A stretch of DNA of 64,000 nt, from assembly GCA_022457155.1 (NCBI GenBank), contig JAJGOT010000117.1, positions 1,482,501-1,546,500 on the forward strand, read 5' to 3'. The notes under the pieces are model-generated. The model worked only from the letters and a program-made list of their open reading frames with translations, made no database searches and was not told the DNA's origin. The stretch is from Cladopsammia gracilis (lineage: Eukaryota > Cnidaria > Anthozoa > Scleractinia > Dendrophylliidae). The position numbers were made by a program, and so were the translations under genes. Shown one piece after another: positions 1-11,139 of the stretch (positions are counted from its first letter, which is position 1; every line of letters begins with the position of its first letter).

Positions 1-390
1 CCTAAGCCTAAAACTAATTTCATGAAACGATCTTTCTCCTATCGCGGTGCCATTGCCTGGAATAAGCTTCCCAATGAAATACGAAAACTCAGTAGTCTAA
101 CCGCTTACAAAAGAGCTCTCGAACAAAAATAGAATCTGGTTCTATAACATCTATGATTGTAATTTTTATGTGTTTATAGAGGATATTATGATGTAAGATA
201 GTATTTTTTATTATTATTAATCTTATTAGTATTATTTAAACCAGTATAGTGTAACAGTTTTTGCCACTATATATATATATATATTATATATTTTTTGTTA
301 TCATTTAGATTAGATTATATTTAAGTGCACGGCATGTCTGAAAAACAGTTTTACTGAGCCGTTTTACCGTGTTTAAATAAAGGTAATTGA
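1..390 (+). mobile_element. 3' end of a non-LTR (CR1/L2-like) retrotransposon
   Basis: Frame 1 reads without a stop from base 1 to a TAG at 130-132. It encodes 43 residues that include FSYRGAIAWNKLPNEIR, the C-terminal block typical of CR1/L2-clade reverse transcriptases. About 260 bp of AT-rich 3' untranslated sequence follows, with a short TA run near 270-285 and an AATAAA-like end around 375. The element runs off the left edge, so only the tail is visible. The clade is inferred from the motif alone. Confidence 0.7.
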
Positions 391-1106
391 ATTGAAAATA
401 AATTATCCTTCCATTTTGAAACCTATGCCCTCACTGTTAATTTGAATGACTGACAAACCTCCACAAATGACGATCTCTATAAATGGCCACCTCTCTTCAA
501 TGACTTTTCGCCTTCACCCCCCCCCCCCCCTCCCCCCTTTATCTAGCTAAAAAATAAGGCCCGAAGGGTGGAAATGTTTTTTTTTTTGTTTTTCGGTCTT
601 TAACATTTTCATACCGCCCCACCCCCATTATTCACTCCACCCCCCCCCCCCTCCCCCCTCGCCTAACGATGGCGTCTGGATCCGCAATGCACTTTGCTCT
701 CCTTGGTGGTTGGTAGTTGTTGAAGAAAGGTTCAACCGGAGTGGGTCAGATATGCCAGTCCCTGGTGTAATGTTGAAAGCCATGACTCATGGACATTTCA
801 TGTACTTTTACTGAAATTCAGGGGGAATTTGATTTGTTGCTTAGGTTTTTGTCACTATTCCTGAACAGCTTGGTCTAAATTATTGCTTCTGGGCAAAGTA
901 CAAGGCTCATATTTACAAGGTTTATTAATTTAAAGGTAGCTTTACAGCAGCATCGATGCTTTATCTGTTCAAGCTGAAAAAAGAACATTAGAAAAACCAG
1001 GAGGTAGTCTACACTTGTACCAGATCTGATGGACCCTTAGACACACGGCAATTAAAATAGCGATTTTAACAACAACAGCAACAAGACAAATCACACTGTT
1101 CACACA
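391..1106. other. Intergenic DNA with poly-C tracts
   Basis: No coding sequence is supported. There are two C-rich homopolymer stretches near 518-536 and 640-660. The end nearest the GPCR gene is probably its 3' untranslated region: TTTATT at 921-926 reads AATAAA on the minus strand, about 180 bp past the stop codon. Confidence 0.5.
921..926 (-). promoter_or_regulatory. Candidate polyadenylation signal of the GPCR gene
   Basis: TTTATT on the plus strand is AATAAA on the coding strand, about 180 bp past the GPCR stop codon. It is the nearest canonical hexamer I see downstream. The assignment is positional only. Confidence 0.35.
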
Positions 1107-3002
1107 TCACTGTTCCTTCTCCTGACGAAAGATCAGCCTTTTCATCCTCACCCTGTAGTACGGGATCATCACAGCGTACAGCAAGGGACTCGCAGCCGAG
1201 CCAAGCACCCCGATTGCAGAAGACATTCCGTGCAGGTTAAAATGAAGCTCCGTGTAGGTGCCAAACACGCCCAAAAATTGCACGAGAACAAACGGTGTCC
1301 AGCAAATGGTGTACACGAGTGCTACCCAGAAGCACAACTTGGTAGCCTGCCACTCATCAGGCGACATGTTCACCTCTGGAGAGCTGCAGGAGCAGCGATA
1401 AATCTGGATATAGATCACCAGTGTAGCAGCAATGGAAACACCGTACAGTGTAATTGAGTAGCCGAGAAACGCCTGCAATATGAACAATAATGGTCCGCTG
1501 ATGAATTTAAAGTAAAAATGTGTTTGTTTAATTTGTTTTTTGTAAAACGTTAGAACAAAAAAGTCAACATTCTACAGTCTACATATAGAAAGCTGGATGT
1601 TTTCTCGTGTGTTAAAATCTCTTATTCATTAAGAGTGCATGCATGTTCATACGACACAAACAGTATTACCTTGTGATCTCTTTACTATTTCTAAATGTTT
1701 AAAGTGCCCCTTGATCAAATTTTTGATTTTCATTTTTTTTTACATTTTCGTGTACAATTAGACTTTCTTACTCATCTTGCCAAATTTCAATCAATTACGA
1801 ACATCAGAAGTCATCTTATTTTAACAATTATTTCAGAGAATTTACTTCCGCCATTAATCAACCTTGTTCCAAGGCGTGGTTGCGAATGGGAGAAATTGAC
1901 GTCAAAGACTCAAGCGTACCTCACGGGTTGAAATTATTAAATAACAATCAGCATAGAAAATTGCACGAAGAACAAGTCCAACGTTTTTGTTGTTTTTTGC
2001 GTGATTTTCAATACTTATTGCTATTATAATTTCAACCTGTGAGGTGTGTTTGAGTCTTTGACGTCACTTTCTCCCATTCGCAACCAAGCCTTGGAACAAG
2101 GTTGATTAATGGCGGCCGTAATTTCTCGGAAATAAATGTTACAATGTAAAATAAAATGACTTCTGATGTTCGTAATGAATTGAAATTTGGCAAGACGAGT
2201 AAGAAAGTCTAATTGAACACGCAAATGTAAAAAAATGAAAATCAAAAATTTGATCACAGGGGCACTTTAAGTCCTTTCAATCTCGTAATAGACCAGACAA
2301 GGAAAGTGACGGCGAGGGAGGGCGCTTATTCAAGGGATGTGCTTATTTCCAATTTTGGCCGAGAGTGGGATGCTTATTCGAAGTAATACGGCATGATAAT
2401 ACAATATGGAACTCATTGTACAACCCACCCTTCCCTTGTAATTATTGCCTAGTCCTTAACTTCACCTGTGCGTACAAATCCAGACTCTGATTGATCAGCA
2501 CACAGCGGTACATATGTGGGTATGTAGGATCACTGTTTGCAAACTCACGGCGGGCCATCAGGACCATCATTACACCGGACAAAATGCTCAAGACCCAGAA
2601 TACGCGCATCACGGGACGCGCTTGCACCAGGGAGAGCCTTGGGTTTTCCGCTCGCAGCGCCACGTCTTTTCGGTGATATGCCAACAACGGGAACACGAAG
2701 TACATCATAGAAACGCTGAACATGGACAGCGAAATGCTTAGCTCACATAACGGCGTGTAGCCTATGATTCCTGCTGTCTCGTGAACTCTATAACTGAGAA
2801 GCAGCGGTGTGAACAGAGCGCAGATGACGAGGTCGGCGATGGCCAAGTTTGTGATGAGGAAGTTGAAGGTTCGACGAGTGGCTTTGTCAGTCATATAGGA
2901 GTAAATCACCACGCCATTACCGAGCGAACCGAGGACGATAGTGACAAGATACAATGGGCAGACGAACGCTGTTGTCGTGGCGTACTGTTCGTAAAGTTGC
3001 AT
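1107..3002 (-). CDS. Class A (rhodopsin-like) orphan GPCR, two exons
   Basis: This is a seven-helix receptor of 300 residues. Exon 1 is 2466-3002 (ATG at 3002, 179 codons) and exon 2 is 1107-1472 including the TGA stop. The intron, 1473-2465, has a CAG|GTGAAG donor and a TTGCAG acceptor, both in phase 0. Family landmarks are N29 in TM1 (LGSLGN), LAIAD with D57 in TM2, C86 before TM3 and C167 in loop 2 (the likely disulphide), W136 in TM4, and CWTP in TM6. Two hallmark motifs are altered. By spacing from C86, the TM3 DRY position is His110-Arg111-Lys112, and the TM7 NPxxY is SPLLY. The N-terminus is short and has no signal peptide. A further 5' exon cannot be excluded. The ligand is unknown; cnidarian genomes hold many such lineage-expanded receptors. 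Confidence 0.85.
1699..2270. mobile_element. Fold-back element with TTAA ends in the GPCR intron
   Basis: Two arms of about 240 bp, 1699-1940 and 2025-2270, are near-perfect reverse complements around a spacer of roughly 85 bp. The termini are TTAAAGTGCCCC and GGGGCACTTTAA, so the element starts and ends in TTAA, the target site of piggyBac-type transposases. The arms differ by scattered substitutions and small indels. The open frames on both strands here are mirror images created by the palindrome, not genes. Confidence 0.75.
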
Positions 3003-3600
3003 GGCTGGACTCTGAAACTTCTGCGATAAAGTTCAGTACACAAAAACTGTGATCCGTGTAGCAAACCTGCGATTCTGAGTTCAAGAACTGAGAACGCTAT
3101 AGCGACGCAATCATCGATTACCCAGTCGTCTTTGCTTTGCGGCCTTTTAATTCACGTCTTGATTGTAATAAAATCCCTGGAGGGGAGACAACTGATCATG
3201 CCGTTTTGCCTCTGCATGACAATCGCAAGACAAAGGCCGCCATTATCATCTCACATGTAACAGATGTCGATAAAAAAAAAATCAATTTGAAAACCAAAAA
3301 TTTCAATAATTTCCAGACAATAAGGTTCATTGACTTCGTTGACAATTTTAAACCAAACTTCTGCTGCGAATGGGCGGCAAGTAAGAAAGCATAATGTCCT
3401 TTAGTAGATTTTTAGAAGCCAGCACGTTTCTTTGAATCGCCTTTTAATACATATTTTATCAGGTGAGTGCAGCTGCGTGACGTTCTACATGACAGCTCAG
3501 ATATGGTACGAGGATAACAACTCAAGATTCGGCACATTTGTCAGCAGCCTCGGGTCAGTCTAGAGTAACTCCTGCAGTTGAGCAGATGGCGCTCGGAACG
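3003..3600. other. Upstream flank of the GPCR gene
   Basis: No gene is recognised. The stretch would hold the promoter and any untranslated 5' exon of the GPCR gene, but no clear core-promoter element stands out. Confidence 0.3.
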
Positions 3601-3614
3601 CTAGGTTTTGGATC

Positions 3615-3680
3615 TCTTTACGGTGGTCATTTTCCCTTATCAACTCGTCCACCTCAGTTGATAAAACCAAATTTAATAAC
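3615..3680 (+). repeat. Penelope-like element tail fragment
   Basis: The segment contains CTTTACGGTGGTCATTT, then TTATCAACTC, then a matching inverse GTTGATAAAACCAAATTT. This combination recalls the terminal repeat of Penelope-like retroelements in invertebrate genomes. The family name is from memory and no reverse transcriptase remains. It matters because the 27 bp array at 36446-45350 has a monomer with the same core. Confidence 0.4.
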
Positions 3681-3719
3681 AGGCCTGCATGTGAGGACTC
3701 GACGCTCCTTTGAGGGCCT

Positions 3720-4200
3720 CCTAGGGGTTTAGGGAACAAGGGAACATGGCCATTTATTTTTGGGGAACAAGGGATATCTTAAAATTACTTTTAGGGAACA
3801 AGGGAACTTTTGAGCATTTTTCGGGAACAAGGGAACATTGATTATTTCGATTTTCAAGAAATTTTTATACTTCTTTATGGCAAAAAAGGTCAGAAGAAGG
3901 CCACTCGTTTCTCTTTTGTCTCCCAGTGCAAGAGGAAAGAGACCTGGGCGCAATTTTGCTCTTCACAAAAGAACTGGTGACGAGCTTTTGAGCGCGCGGT
4001 AACCTGGGAAATTGTGGGGAACATTTCAGAATATTTTTGGGGAACACGGGAACATGGAACATAATTTCAGGGAACAGGGGAACTCAGTAAAAATGAATTT
4101 TGGGGAACATTAGAATTTATTTTTGGGGAACAAGGGATAAATTACTTTTTTTTTGTAGGGAACAAGGGAGCATGTCTCCCCCCCCCCCCCCCCCCCCCCT
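3720..4200 (+). repeat. Degenerate GGGAACAAGGGAACAT repeat ending in poly-C
   Basis: The phrase GGGGAACAAGGGAACA recurs at irregular 30-60 bp spacing (about 3732, 3763, 3795, 3823, 4015, 4040, 4068, 4125, 4158). It ends at a long C run near 4178-4198. An unrelated ~110 bp stretch (3885-4000) interrupts it. No coding function is supported. Confidence 0.6.
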
Positions 4201-4274
4201 CCGGAGGCCCTCTCCTTTGGACCTCCCCTCGTTTGGTTTGAAGCTGTGATAAAGATTGAAATAGCATAGTTTTG

Positions 4275-4350
4275 TACCCTGAAGAAGGCAGCATTGCCGA
4301 AACGTCGGTATAAAAATTATATGAACAGCGTTGAAATTTATATTTTTTTT
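4275..4350 (+). repeat. Retroelement tail with stem-loop and AAACGTC motif
   Basis: CTGAAGAAGGCAGCATTGCC is followed by GAAACGTCGG. GGCA and TGCC form a short stem. The same architecture (GAAG/GACGAAG, G/C stem, AAACGTC) recurs at 29495-29600 and 36405-36442, and more loosely near 25365 and 63312. It is typical of Penelope-like and related retroelement 3' ends. Confidence 0.4.
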
Positions 4351-4464
4351 CATTTTAGCATTTGGTTTGAAGCTGTCAGTGATCGGTTAAGAGATTAAGC
4401 TTTGGAAAAAAATAAGACGTCGCTCATCCGGCAGGACGCATGTCATATATTGAACCTAACCTAA

Positions 4465-4580
4465 CTCGCCACGAGTCTCTCGTAGCGCAGTTGTTAGAGC
4501 TTCTGACCGCTGTACAGAAGGTCCCTGAGCCTTCGATTCCTGTCAAGAACTCAGATTTTTTTCCTTTGTCCTGCCCTCGT
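4465..4580 (+). mobile_element. tRNA-derived SINE
   Basis: The A-box-like segment TAGCGCAGTTGTTAGAGC (4483-4500) and the B-box-like CTTCGATTCC (4531-4540) are spaced as in a tRNA gene. The arms do not fold into a clean cloverleaf and no acceptor stem pairs, so this is a tRNA-derived SINE head rather than a functional tRNA gene. Confidence 0.55.
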
Positions 4581-4999
4581 GAGACGATGAAAATTACATC
4601 TTTCTTAATACGTTTCTTCTTAGTCTAAGAAGTCTTTAACTATGGAAGTCTAAGGAATAAGAACTCAGCTCCTGACGATCAAACGTTTAGATGTGTAAAA
4701 AAAGTGTTGCTTTTGCTTTTCGACTGTTTTTTATTCTAGTCAGATGCTCTCATCCAAAAGTTCTGCCAAACTTATATTATAGCTTTTAATTTATTTGAAT
4801 GTCACACTTTAGGATTTTGTCCAACGACTCAAACGTTACAACCACCTTGTACAACATAATAAACAGCATCACAGGAAAGTGCTGTTCAATAGCTTTTATT
4901 TGAATGTCATACTTCAGGATTTTGTCCAATGACTCAAAATCAACAGTACCACAGGAAAGTACTGCTCACTGCCCTCGGCTCGGGTTGTGCCTAAATTAT

Positions 5000-5536
5000 A
5001 CTGTCCAGAAGGACGTCGGACACCTTATTGAGACTTATATAACGTAATGTCGACACTAAATGCCCACTCAGGATTGAACCTGTGACCTCAGCTTGGCTTA
5101 GGGCTTACATAACCACTGTACCACCTAGCTTCTAGCGTTGCTTAGTCCTAAATTTAACTATATAAACTGCTACCCCCAACCTCCACTGAAAGCTAACCAG
5201 TTACTCAACAACAACAACAACAAAACCTTTATTATATAAGTCTCAATAAGGTGTCCGAAGTCCTTCTGGACGGTATGAGAGGACACTTGAAGGGATAGAT
5301 GATTGAGGGCCCAACAGGAAAATGGGACACCTTATTGAGACTTATATAACGGAGTAACTGGTTTGCTTTCAGTTACAGTGGGTAGCAGTTTAAATACTTA
5401 AATTTAGGACTAAGCAACCCGAGAAGCTAGGTGGTACAGTGGTACTGTAGGCTATGTAAGCCTAAGCCTACGTAGCTGAGGTCACAGGTTCAATCCTAAA
5501 TGTCGACATTACGTTATATAAGTCTCAATAAGGAGT
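5000..5536. mobile_element. Palindromic pair of tRNA-derived SINEs
   Basis: The right copy (plus, about 5343-5536) has an A-box-like AGCTAGGTGGTACAGTGGT at 5425-5443 and a B box AGGTTCAATCC at 5488-5498. The left copy (minus, about 5000-5206) is its reverse complement. Both end in a tail containing TATATAAGTCTCAATAAGG, and an extra tail lies between them at 5228-5275. The arms pair for about 185 bp. The left box A is interrupted, suggesting the copies have diverged since pairing. Confidence 0.65.
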
Positions 5537-5539
5537 CTT

Positions 5540-6293
5540 GGGCCCTCTCATCTATCCCTTCAAGTGCTTTCACAAATGCCCCTTGATTTGGGCTTGACCC
5601 TCGGCTCGTTCGCTCGCTCGCTCCAGTCTCGCCGAACTTGTTTTCGTGATTATATTAGCTCGCCCGCTCGAATGATTCTAGAAGTGGAAAGGTTAACAGG
5701 TGGCAGGTTATTGTACTGCATGCAGTGCTAAACATAGTCACGCGTGATACGGCAAACAAATCCCACTCAACCAACTAAAGCTCTCTGGCAGATATGATAA
5801 ACAAAATTCATAATCATCTTATGCCACTTTTTTTAATTTTGATTGATAACCAATAAATGGATGAAATTCTAGAAGACAGCCATAAAAATAATAGGATTAG
5901 AAAGTTGGTGAATCAAAGGCTTGTTACGTTTTACCGGTTCATTGTTAGCTTCCACAGTCATTACAACCTTTCATTTCTGGAGCATTCAGATGTTGATAGT
6001 GCTATGAAAAAAAAAGCTTGCTATCTTCAGTGTCATAATATTTGGTTTAAGGATATTTTTCTAATATCATTTCGGTAATGTCGATCTGTTTTTAGTTTGA
6101 CAAATCTGAAGACTGTTAAAACGTTAAGCCTTTTCATTTCCAGATCGTGTACTGTTAATGTAATCCTGCGCATCCAAAAGCTTATCACGCGATAAGCCAG
6201 GTTTTCTGGTTCTCAGCGTTTATGACTTGAAATAATAATTCTTTAAAGCAACATGACGTGAACTAAATGGCTGAATTGTCCTTTTGCAAGCAA

Positions 6294-6338
<45 letters not shown>

Positions 6339-8440
6339 AACTGAGTTTATTAACGTGTCAGAAGTCAAAAATATTTCTAAATGGATGACATGTTTCATTT
6401 TCGTTTTAATCCGTCTAAATGCAAACTCAATAAACATTTCAACAATATCCTTTCCGCGACCCTTCACCCTTGCGTGTTTCTGGCTTTAATAGCTTCCATG
6501 CAATCAAGTGAAAAAGCGAGAAGCTGTATCGGCTTAACATGCCACAAAAGGAAAACTTTTGAATCTGCTGAACGGAAATTTCTGGGCTGATCTAGATTCC
6601 AACTCCACAGTTCAATAGACTATTGGTCAGTATGGTCCAGTATGAGGTGGCAAGAATTTCCACATTGAAAGAATTAAAAACAACGATTAATTTTAAGTCT
6701 TCGAAGTCTGTTGACAAATCAGGCAAGGAGCATGCAACCCTCTTTAAGTGCTACGGGGATTTAGAGAAAACAAACAATGATAGATAACTTGGCCTTTATT
6801 AGTCTTTTATTATGTTTCCGCAGAATTGTTTATCAAGTGACCGATAAGCCCCTTTTAATTTTCAGAGCTACTTTTCCGATCCTCTGTAAAGATGTTGTGG
6901 CTTGCCGTATCATGTTTCTGAGTGTTGTTGTGACTATAAGTGCTGAAATTTGCTCAAAAATTCATAACTTGACTAGGCATAGCTAAGTCCAAAGTACACT
7001 GGAAAACACTGCTCTATTTTTCTTGATCATCGTGTACTCAACCTGCCCAGGTAAGACAATTTCGTAATTGCTAAACTTAGACGATATATACGTTCGCCTG
7101 AATTTAATCAGTGCAAAGATTAGATATGGTTTTCGACTTTGCCTTTTGATATAGAAACCTATTGTGAGTGTTCATAACTAAATATAAAGTGTACTGATTT
7201 ATAAAGTGTAGCTCAACCTTTGTAAGCTTCCATTGTAGCCCAAGTACGTGATTCCGTCTTGCATTGTGTAATTTTCTCACAGTATTATTTGAAAATGAAC
7301 TGAACTGCCGCGCCATCAATATCGTGCACTTTATTCAACACTCACGATCAACCCGAGGAAAAAGGATGGGTGATGGCTACAACGACTTGTCACTGAGTCA
7401 CTCATTGCATGCTTGAAAACACGAGAAATATACGTCAATGATACGTACTATATAATCCATCGTCTTCCTTCCTTCCTTCTCCATCATGCAATGTTCTTTT
7501 ACTAAAACAGTAAAACGAAATGTGCCAGAAGATAATCAAGTTTCATTAACATCGGAGGAAGCACGCATCATGTCCATTATGAAGGAAGAAGCCGGCTTCA
7601 GTTGCGTTTCTGATTGTAGTGCACATAGCTGGTCCATAAAGTAAATGATCTTTCATTACTGAGTTTGGACCAGTGAGTTACTTTTTTTTAGTTTAAATTC
7701 TGATTCTGTGTGCGCTTAAGTTAAAAAAACTCAATAAAGATTTTTCATAACATTGATTTCTATGTATTTTGTTTGAAGGGTAGCCGCTGCCGATTTGACC
7801 GCGGTACCTTTACTTATATCAATTGATTTGTTTTTAATTTGTAAGTACAAACTAATTGTCATTCACTCTTGGAAATTAAGAGTGGGAGAAAAGATAAGTT
7901 TCTCAAAGGATTTAAAGGAAACTAAACAGGTTGAATTTGGCCTTGGTTCGTAATGTGAGCGCAGTTGCTGCGAACTCTGCAAGAAGAGCATAATGGCATT
8001 ACAAATTCCGCAATCTACTTACCTTACTCATAGTATGTAATTCGGATAATTTTTACAAATATCTCAAACTGCCTTAATCTAATAAACAAACATTTCAGTT
8101 GTGTCTATAGGCTAGTTATCCATAATGGTGAGTAAACTCAGTAGCACCATCATTGGCCCTAGGGTATCGTATATTCCTTAAAGCCGTACAGCATATAAAG
8201 GATTTATGTGTCGTGTTCTCATAAATATTCAACATATTTCAACGATCATCACCTTCAACATCTCCTGATTTTAACTCTGTATAATACTACTGTGGTTAAA
8301 AAATTGTTATTCACATCCTTAAAAGACAAATAACTTCCGTGAATGATGTTGCTCACTGGCTAGGTGGCCCGGCTATTTTTGCTCGAAGTCAAATACCGAC
8401 AAAAAGTGTGGTAGGTAAAAATCCCAAATTTCATTTTGTA
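5540..8440. other. Gene-poor stretch
   Basis: I see no gene here. A (CAT)n microsatellite sits at about 6295-6340. The longest open frames are under 75 codons and lack domains or codon bias. 5585-5665 is rich in CTCG, a dispersed low-complexity motif. Confidence 0.4.
6295..6340 (+). repeat. (CAT)n microsatellite
   Basis: About fourteen uninterrupted CAT/ATC units are visible. The poly-Met open frame on the minus strand is a product of this repeat. Confidence 0.9.
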
Positions 8441-8457
8441 AAATATTGAAAAACAAA

Positions 8458-8632
8458 TGGTACCATGCAAGTGTAACGCCGAAGAGGTTTCATTTGAATG
8501 GTCACACCATGGGATTTCATCAACAGACTCAAAAGTTAGAACCATTGGTACCATGCAAGTGTAACGCCGAAGAGGTTTCATTTGAATGGTCACACCATAG
8601 GATTTTTTTGACAGATTCAAAAGTCAGAACTA
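8458..8632 (+). repeat. Two-copy 88 bp direct repeat
   Basis: TGGTACCATGCAAGTGTAAC begins at 8458 and again at 8546, and the two 88 bp units differ at only a few positions. Both contain TTTCATTTGAATGGTCACAC, which also recurs in the repeat cluster at 23990-24215. The open frame across them is repeat-derived. Confidence 0.75.
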
Positions 8633-9394
8633 CGCAACATGTGTCCATTATTGCCGACTCTGTATTAACTGAAAGGTTAAAGCAACATTTTTATATATCA
8701 GTAATATTGACAATTGGTCATTTTTCTTTTACTCATACTTGGCCAATTCCATCAATGTATGCTCGCGTAGACCATAAGTCTTTTCTCCTGAATATAATAA
8801 TATGATGTAGGAGAATCTTCGTTGGGTTAAGGCAGTCAAAGCGGAGTTTAGTTTTCAAAAACATTTGGTGGCGAGTCAGTTTTCGGTTGAGACTTCGCTA
8901 TTCCGGAAGACATGTTATTAGCACTCATCAAAAATATTCGCAACTTGTTTCATCCACTTAGCACTTACTAAAAATAACTTCGGGGTCACTTTGAGGTTAT
9001 TTTTAGAAGAAGAGATTCTTTTCTTTGAAAGCGGCATACATCGGGATCGGGAATAGTGAGATGTTTTTATTTCAGTTGAAATATTCCAGGACACGCAAAC
9101 CAAACCGGGTATGGCACGTGATCTCTCTCATCTTCATTTAATACATATTTGCTTGTACATTACTTATACTATTCCAGAAATGAAATAATAAGGTGATCTT
9201 TTGAGAGTATTTGCCCTCAGTAATCTGAAATTGACTTCCCCAATCTCTTAAGTCTTTACGTAGACCAAAATTCAAACACCAAATCAAAGAATTACTCTCA
9301 GAAATTCTTATATTGAATTCCTCCAAACACTGACCATGATCGGATCGTGACAAAATTAGCAACTTTATCGCACCTACATTTTACTATCAACTCA

Positions 9395-9590
9395 ACTTCT
9401 CTCTCCCTTAAGGCAGGACTGATTCCACCTAAATACCATTTTTCCGCCAATAGTCCACTTGCAACCTGGGGTGTCCTTGCGTGGGTATCAACTGTCTGTT
9501 GGTGTTCCAAAAATCATTTTCTTTCTTCTATCCTTTATTTAAACCTCTTAAAATTTCATTCAAATTTAGGTCGAGTCCCGCCTTAAATAG
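9395..9590 (-). repeat. Inverted single copy of the 160 bp repeat from 16000-17040
   Basis: Read on the minus strand, this contains GGAACACCAACAGACAGTTG, then ACCCACGCAAG and CCCCAGGTTGC. These are the same blocks as in the tandem array at 16000-17040. Confidence 0.65.
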
Positions 9591-9719
9591 TTAAAATTCA
9601 TAACTCTGCAGATAAGCTTCTGTTTTGTTAGACCGTCTTGTTATATTGAACACTGAAATGTACCTTAAAATATTTAATTTGCCTCCGCCTTGAATAGCCC
9701 TATAAGCTAGTTTGTGTTG

Positions 9720-9792
9720 CGGGGGGAGGGAGGGGGGGGGAAGGGGGGGAGGGGGGGAAGGGGGGGAGGGGGGAGGGGGGGAGGGGGGGCAA
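9720..9792 (+). repeat. G-rich tract with quadruplex potential
   Basis: About 70 bp consists almost only of G runs of 3-9 separated by A or AA. The proline-rich frame opposite is an artefact. The layout easily satisfies the G3+N1-7 quadruplex pattern several times over. Confidence 0.85.
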
Positions 9793-10035
9793 GTATTGTT
9801 AATATTGTTTCTTTTTCCTAACTCTTTAAGCCCCAATAGTGATCAGCGTCAAATTTCTCCTTGTAATATCAATGCTTTATCAATCAGAGAGGTTGTGAGA
9901 ATTAAGGACATGATCATCCAAGATGAATTCTCAAGATATTTAAGCAACTTCTCCTCACTACTGCTGCAATAAATGCATTGGAACAAGAAAGGAGAATTTG
10001 TATTTTAATATTTGGAATTTAAGGGTTAAAAAAAA

Positions 10036-10042
10036 ACTTGTT

Positions 10043-10074
<32 letters not shown>
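10036..10074 (+). repeat. (GTT)n microsatellite
   Basis: About twelve GTT/TTG units lie in tandem within an AT-rich stretch. Confidence 0.9.
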
Positions 10075-10430
10075 GAAACATGGGATTACTAAGATATCAA
10101 GGCGTCTAAATTACTTTGAGTCGACAAATGTATTACATGAAAATGTTTTCGGTTGTATCTATTTCTGCATTCTTAAAATACCGTATGACTGTTAGACAGG
10201 AGTATATCCCTGCAAACTTTTAAGTTTAGCTTATTTCTGCCGTCTTAAAAAACAGTATTACTGTCACACAGCCGGGGTCTATGTATACAAACGTTTAAGC
10301 TTAAGCTTATTTCTGCCATCTTAAAAATACAGTATGACACACAGGGGTCTATCTATACAAAATATTTAAAAAGCTTTTAATCTTTTGTAGACTCACCACA
10401 TTATTACTCTTGCCCATGATTGTTCGACTT

Positions 10431-10695
10431 AGGGACGGACCATTATTTTTTTGACGGGGGGGGGGGGGGGGGGGGATGGGTTGGAAAATTTTCGCATGCA
10501 AACATTTTTTTATATGCGGCACCTGCGCAAACAATTTATTTTGTGTCTCCGTCCAACTGCTATACTTCCAGCAAACAATTTTTTTCTTTATTTTTTGCTT
10601 GCATACAATTTATTTCAGTGTTTATAGCCTCTGCAAACAATTTATTTCAAAATTTTCCAACCCCCGCGCGTCAAAAAAATAATGGTCCGTCCCTT
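10431..10695. mobile_element. Non-autonomous TIR element (MITE), 265 bp
   Basis: The left end AGGGACGGACCATTATTTTT (10431 on) matches, as reverse complement, the right end at 10669-10695. The perfect arms are about 26 bp and run into G-rich (left) and C-rich (right) tracts. The interior repeats TGCAAACAATTTATTTC-like phrases about four times. No transposase is encoded. Confidence 0.75.
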
Positions 10696-10787
10696 ATTGA
10701 TGTTCTTTGTATATTATTAAAAAAAAGCCTTTTAATCTATTTATCTTCTAACTACCTAATGTGATGGAAGAAGTGGGCGTGCTACTC

Positions 10788-10973
10788 GACAATCCCAAGG
10801 TCAACACCACTTCAGGAATATCCTAGCGCTCAGATCAAGAGTTGTTACAGAGCATCATTCTTTGTTCGCTCTGTCCCAGAGTGGAACCATCTGCCCCCTC
10901 ACATTCTGAACGCTTCTTCTGTTGACTGCTTTAAGTCTTCCCTTATGCGAGACCAAGACATTAACGATTTTTA
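10788..10973 (+). pseudogene. C-terminal fragment of a CR1-like LINE reverse transcriptase
   Basis: One frame reads to a TAA at about 10971-10973 and contains SFFVRSVPEWNHLPPHIL followed by SSVDCFKSSL. This is the conserved C-terminal block of CR1/L2-type elements (R..WN.LP, then an S.D.FK motif), equivalent to the block at 1-132. Nothing upstream is recognisable, as expected of a 5'-truncated insertion. Confidence 0.65.
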
Positions 10974-11139
10974 AAATCTGTAAAAGCCATTTCTATAATT
11001 GAATGACCGCTGACCGTTCCCTGTGCACAAATATCCCAAGTGGAAATTTTGCGCAGTATTCGATTTCGATTTAGAAGTTTTAGTTAGACTGCAAAACAGT
11101 CGTTTTTGGGTTGGTTATACGAATGCGTGCGGTCCTTGA

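Noticed and set aside
1695..2257. Two small hydrophobic proteins on opposite strands
   Set aside because: They are the two arms of one fold-back element read in mirror frames.
4465..5536. Functional tRNA genes
   Set aside because: A and B boxes are present but acceptor and anticodon stems do not pair; these are tRNA-derived SINEs.
6243..6467. Poly-Met protein
   Set aside because: Produced by the (CAT)n microsatellite.
9591..9836. Proline-rich protein
   Set aside because: Antisense of the G-rich tract; no codon bias or conserved ends.
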